Shown here piece by piece: positions 34,318 to 44,198 of a DNA stretch of 64,000 nt. The notes under the pieces were generated by a model. The model was not told the origin of the DNA. It searched no databases and saw only the letters and a list, made by a program, of their open reading frames with translations. The stretch comes from Streptomyces sp. V2I9 (GTDB lineage: Bacteria > Actinomycetota > Actinomycetes > Streptomycetales > Streptomycetaceae), in the NCBI RefSeq assembly GCF_030817475.1, contig NZ_JAUSZJ010000002.1, forward strand, positions 4,168,626 to 4,232,625. Direction: 5' to 3'. Positions within the stretch are counted from its first letter, which is position 1. Every line of letters starts with the position of its first letter. Made by a program: the position numbers and the translations under genes.

Positions 34318-36024
34318 GTGAGGACAGCGACACTGGGACCCGTCGAGCGCGTCGAAGCGCTCGCCGCCATGGCCGCGCGCGAACTGGACGTGCTGGTCGT
34401 GGGGGCGGGCGTGGTCGGCGCGGGCACGGCGCTGGACGCCGCCACCAGAGGGCTGACGACCGGGCTGGTCGAGGCGCGCGACTGGGCGTCCGGCACCTCC
34501 AGCAGGTCGAGCAAGCTGATCCACGGCGGCCTGCGCTATCTGGAGATGCTCGACTTCGCCCTGGTCCGCGAGGCCCTCAAGGAGCGCGGCCTTCTCCTGG
34601 AGCGGCTCGCCCCGCACCTGGTGAAGCCCGTGCCCTTCCTCTACCCCTTGCAGCACAAGGGCTGGGAGCGGCTCTACGCCGGCTCCGGCGTCGCGCTGTA
34701 CGACGCGATGTCGGTCTCCTCCGGCCACGGGCGCGGACTGCCCGTCCACCGCCACCTCTCCCGCAAGCGCGCCCTCCAGGTGGCCCCCGCCCTGCGCAAG
34801 GACGCCCTGGTCGGCGCCCTCCAGTACTACGACGCCCAGATGGACGACGCCCGCTTCGTCACCGAGCTGGTGCGCACCGCCGCCTCCTACGGGGCCCACG
34901 TGGCGAACCGGGCGCGGGTCACGGGCTTCCTGCGGGAGGGCGAGCGGGTCGTGGGCGCGCTCGTACGGGACGCCGAGGGCGGCCGGGAGTACGAGATCCG
35001 GGCCAAGCAGGTGGTCAACGCCACCGGCGTGTGGACCGACGACACCCAGGGGCTCATCGGGGAGCGCGGACTGTTCCACGTCCGCGCCTCCAAGGGCATC
35101 CACCTGGTCGTCCCCAAGGACCGCATCCACTCCTCGACCGGTCTCATCCTGCGCACCGAGAAGTCCGTCCTCTTCGTCATCCCCTGGGGCCGCCACTGGA
35201 TCATCGGCACCACGGACACCGACTGGGACCTGGACAAGGCCCATCCGGCCGCCTCCAGCGCCGATATCGACTATCTCCTGGAGCACGTCAACACCGTCCT
35301 CAACACCCCGCTGACCAGGGACGACGTCGAGGGCGTCTATGCCGGGCTGCGGCCGCTGCTGGCCGGCGAGTCGGACGCCACCAGCAAGCTGTCCCGCGAG
35401 CACACGGTGGCCCACCCGGCCCCCGGCCTGGTCGTCGTGGCGGGCGGCAAGTACACGACATACCGGGTCATGGCCAAGGACGCGGTGGACGAGGCGGTGC
35501 ACGGCCTCGACCAGCGGGTCGCCGCCTGCGTCACCGAGGACACCCCGCTCGTCGGCGCCGAGGGGTACCGGGCCCTGTGGAACGCGCGCGCCCGGATCGC
35601 GGACCGGACCGGGCTCCACGTCGCCCGCGTGGAGCATCTGCTCAACCGGTACGGCTCAATGACCGAGCAGATTCTGGAACTGATTCTCGCGGACCCCGCC
35701 CTGGGCGAACCGCTGCCCGCGGCCGACGACTACCTGCGCGCCGAGATCGTCTACGCGGCCTCCCACGAAGGGGCCCGCCACCTCGACGACGTGCTGACCC
35801 GGCGCACCCGGATCTCCATCGAGACCTTCGACCGGGGCACCCGCAGCGCCCGCCTCTGCGCGGAGCTGATGGCCCCGGTGCTGGGCTGGGACCAGGAGCG
35901 GATCGACCGGGAGGTCGAGCACTACGAGAAGCGGGTGGAGGCCGAGCGCGAATCGCAGCGGCAGCCGGACGACCTCACGGCGGACGCGGCCCGGCTCGGC
36001 GCACCGGACATCGCGCCGGGCTGA
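34318..36024 (+). CDS. glpD: Glycerol-3-phosphate dehydrogenase (FAD, aerobic)
   Basis: Oxidises glycerol-3-phosphate to dihydroxyacetone phosphate, passing electrons to the quinone pool. 568 residues from GTG 34318 with GGGAGG upstream. FAD motif 'DVLVVGAGVVGAGTALDAAT', then 'SSRSSKLIHGGLRYLE', 'YYDAQMDDARFVTELVRTA', 'GVWTDDTQ', and the C-terminal DAO domain 'RTRISIETFDRG'. The upstream 240 bp shared with the sugar dehydrogenase gene contain an AT-rich stretch (about 34130-34180) likely to carry promoters. No glpF or glpK lies within the window. Confidence 0.96.
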   Translation: MRTATLGPVERVEALAAMAARELDVLVVGAGVVGAGTALDAATRGLTTGLVEARDWASGTSSRSSKLIHGGLRYLEMLDFALVREALKERGLLLERLAPHLVKPVPFLYPLQHKGWERLYAGSGVALYDAMSVSSGHGRGLPVHRHLSRKRALQVAPALRKDALVGALQYYDAQMDDARFVTELVRTAASYGAHVANRARVTGFLREGERVVGALVRDAEGGREYEIRAKQVVNATGVWTDDTQGLIGERGLFHVRASKGIHLVVPKDRIHSSTGLILRTEKSVLFVIPWGRHWIIGTTDTDWDLDKAHPAASSADIDYLLEHVNTVLNTPLTRDDVEGVYAGLRPLLAGESDATSKLSREHTVAHPAPGLVVVAGGKYTTYRVMAKDAVDEAVHGLDQRVAACVTEDTPLVGAEGYRALWNARARIADRTGLHVARVEHLLNRYGSMTEQILELILADPALGEPLPAADDYLRAEIVYAASHEGARHLDDVLTRRTRISIETFDRGTRSARLCAELMAPVLGWDQERIDREVEHYEKRVEAERESQRQPDDLTADAARLGAPDIAPG

Positions 36025-36474
36025 CCCGGACGCGAGGCCGTCGGTGGTCGGGAACGGCTGATCCGCACGCGAGGCCCCCGGCGGCGGGCGGGCGACCCGG
36101 ACGTGAGGCCGTGGGCGGTCGGACGGCGTGATCCGGACGGGTGCCGCCGCCGGTAGGGCGGGCCGGCCCGGACGTGAGGGCGCGGGCGGTCGGACGGCCG
36201 GCCGTCCGCCGGACGGGTGGTCACCGGCCGGTGACCGTCGGTCAGTTGGGATTCACCGGGGCGTCGGCCCCGGACCGCCCCCGCTTCACCGGACCGGTGA
36301 AGCGGAGGCATCGGCCCGGCCCGGCCTGGACGGGGAGGCCCGGTTGGTAGCAGGCTGTGGGGGATTCCCTCGTGGGGCCGCGTCGCGGCGGACCCCGGAC
36401 CCGGCACCAGGACCGGTCCCGGCGTGAGGGACAATGAACGCTCTGCCAGGGCGGGTTGATCGCAGAGGGGACGC
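36025..36474. promoter_or_regulatory. Intergenic region with three perfect palindromes before the kinase cluster
   Basis: 450 bp without a credible gene. 36020-36180 holds degenerate repeats around a CCGGACGYGAGGCCG unit. Three perfect palindromes follow: CGGACGGCCGGCCGTCCG (36191-36208), GGTCACCGGCCGGTGACC (36219-36236) and CCGCTTCACCGG-A-CCGGTGAAGCGG (36281-36305). A single TTCACCGG half-copy lies near 36252. They may end glpD transcripts or be operators for the kinase operon. GAGGGGA at 36464-36470 is the ribosome site of the first kinase. Confidence 0.7.
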
Positions 36475-38586
36475 ATGTCGGAGGCGGAGCAGGCACGGGA
36501 GCCCCAACGGGACAAGGACGGTCGTCTCCTCGCGGGGCGCTACCGGCTCGGTGAGGTGCTCGGCCGGGGCGGCATGGGGACGGTCTGGCGCGCCGACGAC
36601 GAGACGCTCGGCCGCACGGTCGCGGTGAAGGAGCTGCGGTTCCCCTCGGCGATCGACGAGGACGAGAAGCGCCGCCTGATCACGCGCACCCTGCGCGAGG
36701 CCAAGGCGATCGCGCGCATCCGCAACAACAGCGCGGTGACCGTCTACGACGTGGTCGACGAGGACGACCGCCCGTGGATCGTCATGGAGCTGATCGAGGG
36801 CAAGTCGCTCGCCGAGGCGATCCGCGAGGACGGCACGCTGTCGCCGAAGCGCGCCGCCGAGGTCGGGCTCGCCATCCTCGACGTGCTGCGCTCCGCGCAC
36901 CGCGAGGGCATCCTGCACCGCGACGTGAAGCCGTCCAACGTGCTGATCGCCGAGGACGGGCGCGTCGTGCTCACCGACTTCGGCATCGCCCAGGTCGAGG
37001 GCGACCCCTCGGTCACCTCGACCGGCATGCTCGTCGGCGCCCCCTCCTACATCTCGCCGGAGCGGGCGCGCGGCCACAAGCCCGGCCCACCCGCCGACCT
37101 GTGGTCGCTCGGCGGCCTGCTGTACGCGAGCGTCGAGGGCTGCCCGCCGTACGACAAGGGGTCGGCCATCGCCACCCTGACGGCCGTGATGACCGAGCCG
37201 CTCGACCCGCCGAAGAACGCCGGTCCGCTCACCGAGGTCATCTACGGGCTGCTGGAGCGGGACCCCGAGCAGCGGCTCGACGACGCCGGGGCGCGGGCGC
37301 TGCTCAACGCCGTCATCAACGCCCCCGACACCACCGCGCAGGACCCGGCGGACTCGACCCGGATCATGGCCGTCCCGCCGGCCCCCGCCGCCGACCCCCT
37401 CGTGAAGCGGACGCCGAAGCCCAAGGCGGCGAAGGCGCCGAAGCAGGCCACCGGAGCCGGCGAGACCGGCGAGGGGACGCGCGACCGGCTGCGCGGAGCC
37501 CTGCGCTCCGTGCGCAACGCGAAGACCCCGGCGGTCGCGGCGGGAGCCGCCGCGGCGTCCGGCGGGACCCCGGCCGCCGCCACCGGCTCGCCCGCCGTTC
37601 CGCCCAAGCCTCCGACGCCGCCCGCGGCTTCCGCCACCGGTGCGAAGTCCGCGACGGCCACGGCGTCCGGCCCGGCGACGGCGAAGAAGGCGGCGGCCTC
37701 CTCCGCCGCGTCCACAGCCGCGGCGAGCCCGTCCGTACCGGGACAGCGCCCGCCGTACGGCCCTGCCTCCACCCGCGCCTCGATCACCGACGTGGTGCCC
37801 CGCCGCACCCTCGTGATCATCGCGGCCGTGGTCGCCCTCGCCATCCTCGGCGCCGTCCTCGCGCTCGCCCTGGGCGGCGGCCGCGCGGACGAGGGCGGCA
37901 AGGGCGACACCGCCGCGTCGGCCGGAGCCTCGACGGACGGCGCCGGCGGCAAGGGCGCTGACACGGGCGGCGGTTCGGCAGGGGAGAAGGGCGACGGGCA
38001 GAAGGAGGGCCAGGGCAAGGACGACGGCCGGGCCTCCGCCGATCCGTCGGGCGACGCCTCCGACGACCCGAAGACCGGCGACCCCGACGGCGGGAAGGGG
38101 AAGGGGCCGGGCCAGGACGGCACCCTGCCCGCGGGCTACAAGGAGGTCACCGACAGCCGGTTCCACTTCACCATGGCGATGCCCGCGGACTTCAGGCGCA
38201 CCGGCATCGCGGGCAGCAACTCCGGCGGCATCTACAACGTCCGGCAGGGCAGCTTCCCCCGTGTCCAGATCGACTTCAACAGCTCGCCCAGGGACGACGC
38301 GGCGGCCGCCTGGCGCGGGGCGGTCGGCAGCGCCAAGGTCCTCAGCGACGGCTACAAGCACGGCAGCATAAAGAAGGTCGAGTACAACGGCTATCCGACC
38401 GTCGCGGACTGGACGTTCGAGCGCAGCCACAACGGCGTCCGGGTCCGGGTGCTCAACCGCGGCTTCAAGGTGGACGCCAAGCGCGGCTACTCGATCATGA
38501 TCAGCTGCAAGATCGACGAGTGGGACGGCAAGGAGTGCACGACGCTCCGCGACACGGCGTTCGGCACGTTCGCCCCCACCGGCTGA
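36475..38586 (+). CDS. Receptor-type Ser/Thr protein kinase (cluster gene 1)
   Basis: 703 residues. Kinase domain at about 25-290 with all key residues: 'LGRGGMGTVWRA' Gly-loop, K52 in 'VAVKEL', 'HRDVKPSNV' (D150), DFG D168 and 'SPERARG'. A 130-residue Ala/Lys/Pro-rich juxtamembrane linker leads to one transmembrane helix (about 446-468, 'LVIIAAVVALAILGAVLALAL'), a Gly/Asp/Lys-rich spacer and an extracellular domain starting 'LPAGYKEVTDSRFHFTMAMP'. No PASTA repeats. Downstream kinase genes on the same strand suggest a signalling cluster; the equivalent S. coelicolor cluster near glpD has been linked to spore-wall synthesis, as I recall it. Confidence 0.95.
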   Translation: MSEAEQAREPQRDKDGRLLAGRYRLGEVLGRGGMGTVWRADDETLGRTVAVKELRFPSAIDEDEKRRLITRTLREAKAIARIRNNSAVTVYDVVDEDDRPWIVMELIEGKSLAEAIREDGTLSPKRAAEVGLAILDVLRSAHREGILHRDVKPSNVLIAEDGRVVLTDFGIAQVEGDPSVTSTGMLVGAPSYISPERARGHKPGPPADLWSLGGLLYASVEGCPPYDKGSAIATLTAVMTEPLDPPKNAGPLTEVIYGLLERDPEQRLDDAGARALLNAVINAPDTTAQDPADSTRIMAVPPAPAADPLVKRTPKPKAAKAPKQATGAGETGEGTRDRLRGALRSVRNAKTPAVAAGAAAASGGTPAAATGSPAVPPKPPTPPAASATGAKSATATASGPATAKKAAASSAASTAAASPSVPGQRPPYGPASTRASITDVVPRRTLVIIAAVVALAILGAVLALALGGGRADEGGKGDTAASAGASTDGAGGKGADTGGGSAGEKGDGQKEGQGKDDGRASADPSGDASDDPKTGDPDGGKGKGPGQDGTLPAGYKEVTDSRFHFTMAMPADFRRTGIAGSNSGGIYNVRQGSFPRVQIDFNSSPRDDAAAAWRGAVGSAKVLSDGYKHGSIKKVEYNGYPTVADWTFERSHNGVRVRVLNRGFKVDAKRGYSIMISCKIDEWDGKECTTLRDTAFGTFAPTG

Positions 38587-38797
38587 CCGGCTGACCGCCC
38601 TGAAGGGGCGGCGGGCAGACGTTTGTTCGGGCCGGGTTGGCGCGACCCGGCCCGTCCGCCCGCGTTGCCACGTATCGTAAGAGGCGGGGGACCGTACGCA
38701 GCCGGTGCGGTGGGTCAGCCACCCGCCGCCCCGGCCGTGACCGACGGATACGTACGGCTGTGCCGGCCGGGGGAACAGCGCGCTCTGGGGAGGCGAC

Positions 38798-41700
38798 GTG
38801 GACGACTACGCGGGTCGGGTGCTCGCCGACCGTTACCGCCTTCCGCTGCCCCCGTCCGACGGGTACGAACTGGCGGAGACGCGGGCGTTCGACACGTACA
38901 GCGGGCAGGAAGTCCTGGTCCGCCAGGTGCCGTTGCCGGAGGTCGTGGACGCCGAGGTGCTCGACGAGGACGGCCGGCCCTCGGCATCCGGGCGTGCCGC
39001 CGGGCGGGCGGTCCGCCGCAGTACGGACCCCGCCGTCCGGCGGGCCATCGAGGCCGCGCAGGCCGCCGCCCAGGTGCCCGACCACCCCCGGCTCGACCAG
39101 GTCTACGACGTGTTCGCCGAGGCGGGTTCGCTGTGGATCGTGAGCGAGCTCGTCGCGGCCCGCCCGCTCGCCGCCCTCCTCGCCGAGCGCCCCCTCAACC
39201 CCTACCGGGCCGCGGAGATCGGCTCCGACGTGCTCACCGCCCTGCGCGTGCTGCACGCCCACGGCTGGACCCACCGCAACATCACCGTGCGCACGGTCCT
39301 GGTCTGCGACGACGGCCGCGTCATGCTCACCGGCCTCGCGGTGGGCGCCGCCGAGGAAGCGCTCTGCGGCTACGCCCCCGCGCCCCTCCCGGACGCCGAT
39401 CCGGTGGACGACCCGACGACGTACGGCATCCCGGCCCCCGAGCCCGCCCCGCCGGGGGAGTCCGACGACGCCCGTTCGCTCCCGCCGGGCAGGAGCGGCG
39501 CGCCCGAGGGCCATGCGCCGTACGAGGGCGTCGAGGACGTCCGGGAGTACGAGGACGCTCAGGGATACGAGGACGCTCCGGACTACGCGGACGGCGGGGG
39601 CGCGCGGTACGCCGACGTTCTGGACGACGAGGACGTTCGGGGGTCCGCCGGGTATGCCGGGCACGGCCGCGGTGAGGGCCGTGACGGCCGGGTGAGCGGA
39701 GGGCTCCCGGTTCCGCCGCTGCCGCACGGGTACGCGCCGCGCGGTGACGACCGGGACCATCAGGGGTACGGCCGCGACGAGGGGGAGGGCGACCGGTACG
39801 GGCTGCCGCCGGGTGCAGAGCCGTCGGACCGGGACGCCGCGCCCGCGCCCGCGCCGGGTCCCCAGCCAGGGGCCGCCTCGGAGGCGTACGACGCCGGGGA
39901 GCCCCGCCGCTCCTCACCGCCGGACGCCGGGCAGCAGATCGTTCCGCGCCCCGCCGCGCCCGCCGTCCCGTACACCGCCGTGCCGCCGGCCGAGCCGGGT
40001 GCGTCGAGCGCCGCCCAGCTGCGGGCCGCCCGCGCCGGAGCCATCGCCGCCTACCGCGCGGGCGCGCGCGCCGCCGCCCGGGTCGCCGAGGACCGGTCGG
40101 AGGCCGACCGCGCCCCGGCCGATCCGGCTGCCCCGGCCGACCTGACGAAGACCCCGCACCCGCAGGGGCGCGGAGCGCGTTCCGCCGCGCCGGGCGCCCC
40201 GGACGCGCCGGGAACCCCGGCCGCCGCACGGACCGGCCCGGGCGTCGGCGCCCGCCCCGGCTCCGGCGAGGGCCCCGGCTCCGGTGTGGACACCGGCGAA
40301 GGCACCGGCCCCACGCCCGACTCCGGCCCCGCCCCCGATGTCCTCCCCCTTCAGCGCCGTCCCGCCCCCGGCGCTTCCGCCTCCGACGCCCCCGTGGCCC
40401 CCCGGCCGCTGTCCGCTCCCTGGGGCAGCCCCGTCGAGGAGTCCTACGACGACGATGAGGACGAGGACGACGGAGAGGGCCCCCGGCCGCCCGGCCGGCG
40501 CGTCCACCTCGCCGGGACCTGGGACGACGGCCCCGGCGCCGGGCGGCCCGTCCCGGCCGGCGGCTCGGGCGAGGACGCGCTGCGCGCCGACTCCCGGCGG
40601 CCCGGACTGCCGGGTCACATCCCGAAGGAGCCGCCCCGCACCGTCCCCGTCCCGGCCGGGCGGAACGCCCACCGCGACCGGGAGGACGCCGTCGTGGGCG
40701 GCCGTGAACCCGCCGTCCACCGGGGTCCCGCCACCCCTCTCGCCGCCGAACGGGCCCGCCAGGCGCGGATAGCCGTCGTCGGGGCCGTCACCGAGCGCTG
40801 GGCTCCCGAGCAGGCGGGCCCGGTCCACGAGAACTGGCAGCTCGCGCCGCCGATCGGGCCCTCCACCGACCTGTGGGCGCTCGGCGCGCTGCTCTACCGG
40901 GCCGTCCAGGGCCACGCCCCCTACCCCGAGGAGAACGCGGCCGAACTGGTCCAGATGGTGTGCGGCGAGCCGCCCGCCTTCGCGGAGGAGTGCGGTCCGC
41001 TGCGGCCCGTCGTCGAGTCGCTGCTGCGCCAGGACCCCACCGAGCGGCCGGACGTCGAGGAGCTGAGCGGCTGGCTCCGCTCCCTGGTGCGCTCCGCGCC
41101 CGAGCCGGAGGCGGGCGCCGACGTCGTACCGCTGCCCGCACTGGACGCCACCCGGCTCCCCGTCGTCCGCCGCCGTGGCGAACTGGTCCGCCGGCGCCGG
41201 GGCCGGTTCGGCGGCGGCGCGGCCCATGGGCGGCACCGCCAGGGCAAGCGCCGCGCGCCCGCTCAGGAGTTCGACCGCATCGACCGCCAGGAGTCGCTGC
41301 CGCCGCCCGACCGGTCCGCGCCCATGACCGTGGGCACCTGGGAGGAGGAGCGTCCGGCCCGCGCGCCGCGTACGCCCAAGGGGCCACGGGTGCTGCGGGA
41401 GCCGCCGCGCCGGGGCGAGCGGTCGTCGTCCCCGCGCAACCTGGGCCGACTGCTGCTCGTCCTGATCCTGCTGCTGATGGCTGCGGCCGTCGCGTACGCC
41501 GTGATGTTCCTGCCGAAGCAGGACGCCTCCGAGGACGGCGGTGCGCCCGCCCCCTCCGGCTCCGCCGCCCCGCCGGCCGCCTCGGGCGGGCCCCGCCCGT
41601 CCGCATCCGGGGACGGCTCCGCCGACACCGGCTCGCAGCAGCCGCAGACGAGCGGGTCGGCCGTCGCGCTGCCCGCCGGCTATGCGCTCCGCAAGGACGC

Positions 41701-42124
41701 GGAGGGCTTCGAGATCGGCGTGCCGAAGGACTGGCAGCGCAGCCCCGCCAACGCGGACCGTCAGATCCGGTACGGGAGCGACGGGTTCACCCTGCTCGTC
41801 GTGCCCGGCCGGGACACGGTGACGTCGGGTGGCGGCGATCCGCTGGACTACCAGCGGGACAAGGAGCCCGAGCTCCAGCCGTTCCGGGACTCCAGCTGGT
41901 CCTCCTCGTCCGGGGTGCGCCGGGTGGACGTCGGGCGGCAGGCCATGGCCGAGGGGCAGTTCACCTGGCAGGAGAACAGCGGGCGCGAGGTGTACGTCCG
42001 GAACCTGGCGATGATCGTCGACGGCCGTTACCACGTCATCCAGGTCATCGGCCCCGTGAACGACCGGGACAAGGTCACCGCGGTCTACGAACAGGCCGTC
42101 GCCTCCTACCGGGTCACCGGCTGA
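38798..42124 (+). CDS. Split pseudokinase receptor (cluster gene 2)
   Basis: 1108 residues. The N-lobe-like part lacks a glycine loop and has Arg instead of the ATP Lys ('VLVRQVPLPE'). The catalytic HRD is HRN (159-161) and DFG is TGL (178-180). After about residue 185 comes a nearly 500-residue Pro/Ala/Gly/Asp/Tyr-rich disordered insertion. The C-lobe then resumes with 'PPIGPSTDLWALGALLYRAV' (D691) and 'SLLRQDPTERPDVEELSGWL'. A transmembrane helix follows at about 885-906 ('LLLVLILLLMAAAVAYAVMF'), then an extracellular domain beginning 'LPAGYALRKDAEGFEIGVPK'. Catalysis is not expected; a scaffold or substrate of the neighbouring kinases is likely. GTG 38798 has GGGGAGG upstream. Confidence 0.88.
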   Translation: MDDYAGRVLADRYRLPLPPSDGYELAETRAFDTYSGQEVLVRQVPLPEVVDAEVLDEDGRPSASGRAAGRAVRRSTDPAVRRAIEAAQAAAQVPDHPRLDQVYDVFAEAGSLWIVSELVAARPLAALLAERPLNPYRAAEIGSDVLTALRVLHAHGWTHRNITVRTVLVCDDGRVMLTGLAVGAAEEALCGYAPAPLPDADPVDDPTTYGIPAPEPAPPGESDDARSLPPGRSGAPEGHAPYEGVEDVREYEDAQGYEDAPDYADGGGARYADVLDDEDVRGSAGYAGHGRGEGRDGRVSGGLPVPPLPHGYAPRGDDRDHQGYGRDEGEGDRYGLPPGAEPSDRDAAPAPAPGPQPGAASEAYDAGEPRRSSPPDAGQQIVPRPAAPAVPYTAVPPAEPGASSAAQLRAARAGAIAAYRAGARAAARVAEDRSEADRAPADPAAPADLTKTPHPQGRGARSAAPGAPDAPGTPAAARTGPGVGARPGSGEGPGSGVDTGEGTGPTPDSGPAPDVLPLQRRPAPGASASDAPVAPRPLSAPWGSPVEESYDDDEDEDDGEGPRPPGRRVHLAGTWDDGPGAGRPVPAGGSGEDALRADSRRPGLPGHIPKEPPRTVPVPAGRNAHRDREDAVVGGREPAVHRGPATPLAAERARQARIAVVGAVTERWAPEQAGPVHENWQLAPPIGPSTDLWALGALLYRAVQGHAPYPEENAAELVQMVCGEPPAFAEECGPLRPVVESLLRQDPTERPDVEELSGWLRSLVRSAPEPEAGADVVPLPALDATRLPVVRRRGELVRRRRGRFGGGAAHGRHRQGKRRAPAQEFDRIDRQESLPPPDRSAPMTVGTWEEERPARAPRTPKGPRVLREPPRRGERSSSPRNLGRLLLVLILLLMAAAVAYAVMFLPKQDASEDGGAPAPSGSAAPPAASGGPRPSASGDGSADTGSQQPQTSGSAVALPAGYALRKDAEGFEIGVPKDWQRSPANADRQIRYGSDGFTLLVVPGRDTVTSGGGDPLDYQRDKEPELQPFRDSSWSSSSGVRRVDVGRQAMAEGQFTWQENSGREVYVRNLAMIVDGRYHVIQVIGPVNDRDKVTAVYEQAVASYRVTG

Positions 42125-42268
42125 CCTCACGTCACCGCAGCCGGCGCGGCACGGGGGTTGTGCGACAGCGACAACCATCACAGTGCGGTCTCGTGAGCGA
42201 TCCCCCGTTCCGCCCGCGCGTCCCGCCTCCGTAATGTGGCCATTCGAGGAACGGGGCGGGGGCTTCAC

Positions 42269-44029
42269 GTGGATCGATCACAGGGCACGGACGCGGGACC
42301 GGTGCTGGCGGGGCGCTACCGGCTGGGCGACGTGCTCGGCCGGGGCGGTATGGGCAAGGTCTGGCGGGCCCATGACGAGGTGCTGCACCGCACGGTCGCC
42401 GTCAAGGAGTTGACCGCCGGGCTGTACGTCGCCGAGGCGGACCGGCTCGTCCTGCACGCGCGGACCCAGAAGGAGGCGCGGGCGGCGGCGCGCATCACGC
42501 ACCCCGGAGTCGTCACCGTCCACGACGTGATCGAGTACGACCAACGCCCCTGGATCGTCATGCAGTACGTCGACGGGCCCTCGCTCGCCGACGCCGCCAA
42601 GGAGAGCGGCGAGGTCGCCCCGCGCGAGGCGGCCCGCATCGGACTGCACGTGCTGAGCGCCCTGCGCGCCGCCCACAGCGCCGGGGTGCTGCACCGCGAC
42701 GTCAAGCCGGGCAACGTCCTGCTGGCCCGCGACGGACAGGTGCTCCTCACCGACTTCGGGATCGCCGCGATCGAGGGCGACTCCACCATCACCCGGACCG
42801 GGGAACTGGTCGGCTCCATCGACTACCTGGCCCCGGAACGGGTACGCGGCGGCGATCCCGGACCGGCCTCCGACCTCTGGTCGCTGGGCGCCACGCTGTA
42901 CACGGCGGTCGAGGGGACCTCCCCGTTCCGGCGCACGTCCCCGATCTCCACCATGCAGGCCGTCGTCACCGAGGAGCCGCCCGCTCCGGTCAACGCCGGT
43001 CCGCTCGGCCCCGTGATCACCGCCCTGCTCCGCAAGGACCCGGACGAGCGGCCCACCGCCGCGCAGACCGAGCAGATGCTGCTGGACGCCATGGAGGGCC
43101 GCGAGCCCCGGTCCGCGCAGGCGCACGTGCCCACCCAGCGCTACCCGGAGGAGTCCCGCTACGGCTACCGGGGCCCGCACGGCTCCGCGGCCCCGGCCGG
43201 CCCGCACACCGCCGACGCCCCGGCCGACCCGCCCGGCTCCGACGGGGCCACCGCCCGGCTGCCGGGAGCGACGTCCGCGGCGACCGCGCAGCCCGACGCC
43301 CCCGGCCCGGAGCGGACGTCCCCGGTCACCGGCCCCGTCCCGCCCCCGGCGACCCGGCGGTCCGGCTCCCGCTGGCGGACGGTGCTCGTCGTGGTCGTCG
43401 CCGCGGCCGTCCTCGGTGGCGGGGCCGGGCTGATCGCCATGAAGTACGGGGAAGGGCCGGGCAGCCCCGGCACCCCCGGCACCCCCGGCGGCACCGCCGC
43501 GAGCGGTCCGCCGTCCGCCCCCGGCACCACCCCGGAAGGGACCGCCCCCGCGCAGGGGACACCGGAGATACCCGAGGGCTGGCACCGGGTGGACGACCCG
43601 GCGGGCTTCAGCCTGCTCGTGCCCGACGGCTGGACGCGGCAGGTCCAGGACGGCCAGATCGACTACACCCCGGACGGCGGGGCCCACCGCATCCGCATCA
43701 GCGTCGATCCGGACCCGGACTTCGACCACCCGTATCTGCACATGCAGAGCATGGAGGAGCAGCTCTCCGAGCGGCTGCCGGGCTACCAGCGGATCGGGAT
43801 GGAGGAGAACACCTTCCGCGACCGCCCCGGCGCGCTCTGGGAGTTCACCTGGAACGAGACCAAGGATCACGCGGGGCCCCGGCACGGCATCGACCAGATG
43901 TACTACGGCGGGCCCGGCGGCCCCGAGTACGCCCTGTATCTGACCGCTCCGCAGGACGGCTGGGAGGTCAGCCGCGCGAAGTTCGACGTCATGCTGCGCA
44001 GTTGGCGGGCCCCCGAAGCCCGGCGGTGA
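42269..44029 (+). CDS. Receptor-type Ser/Thr protein kinase (cluster gene 3)
   Basis: 586 residues from GTG 42269. An in-frame GTG at 42236 overlaps a TAATGT -10-like box and is not preferred. Active-kinase residues: 'LGRGGMGKVWRA', K46, 'HRDVKPGNV' (D144), DFG D162 and 'LAPERVRG'. A Pro/Ala-rich linker is followed by a transmembrane helix at about 371-394 ('TVLVVVVAAAVLGGGAGLIA'), a Gly-Thr-Pro spacer and an extracellular domain 'IPEGWHRVDDPAGFSLLVPD'. This domain has the same P-x-G-W...GF...VP-x-W layout as its neighbours. 144 bp after gene 2, with its own probable promoter. Confidence 0.94.
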   Translation: MDRSQGTDAGPVLAGRYRLGDVLGRGGMGKVWRAHDEVLHRTVAVKELTAGLYVAEADRLVLHARTQKEARAAARITHPGVVTVHDVIEYDQRPWIVMQYVDGPSLADAAKESGEVAPREAARIGLHVLSALRAAHSAGVLHRDVKPGNVLLARDGQVLLTDFGIAAIEGDSTITRTGELVGSIDYLAPERVRGGDPGPASDLWSLGATLYTAVEGTSPFRRTSPISTMQAVVTEEPPAPVNAGPLGPVITALLRKDPDERPTAAQTEQMLLDAMEGREPRSAQAHVPTQRYPEESRYGYRGPHGSAAPAGPHTADAPADPPGSDGATARLPGATSAATAQPDAPGPERTSPVTGPVPPPATRRSGSRWRTVLVVVVAAAVLGGGAGLIAMKYGEGPGSPGTPGTPGGTAASGPPSAPGTTPEGTAPAQGTPEIPEGWHRVDDPAGFSLLVPDGWTRQVQDGQIDYTPDGGAHRIRISVDPDPDFDHPYLHMQSMEEQLSERLPGYQRIGMEENTFRDRPGALWEFTWNETKDHAGPRHGIDQMYYGGPGGPEYALYLTAPQDGWEVSRAKFDVMLRSWRAPEARR

Positions 44030-44198
44030 TCCCGCCCCGCGCGACCCGGCGGTGATCCCGCGTCGCGCCACGCCGGCCGGCGGCAGCGCGGCGGCCCGGC
44101 CGCCGACGCCGTGCCGGGGTTGCTGTACGGTCACGGCTTCGCACCTGCCGGCCGTACCCGGTGGTGCCGGACCCGGCCGGTGATCCAGGATGGTGCGC

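Noticed and set aside
39914..42268. 784-codon minus-strand frame opposite the pseudokinase insert
   Set aside because: Gly/Arg/Val-rich shadow. The plus strand keeps one continuous frame from kinase-like lobes through the transmembrane helix.
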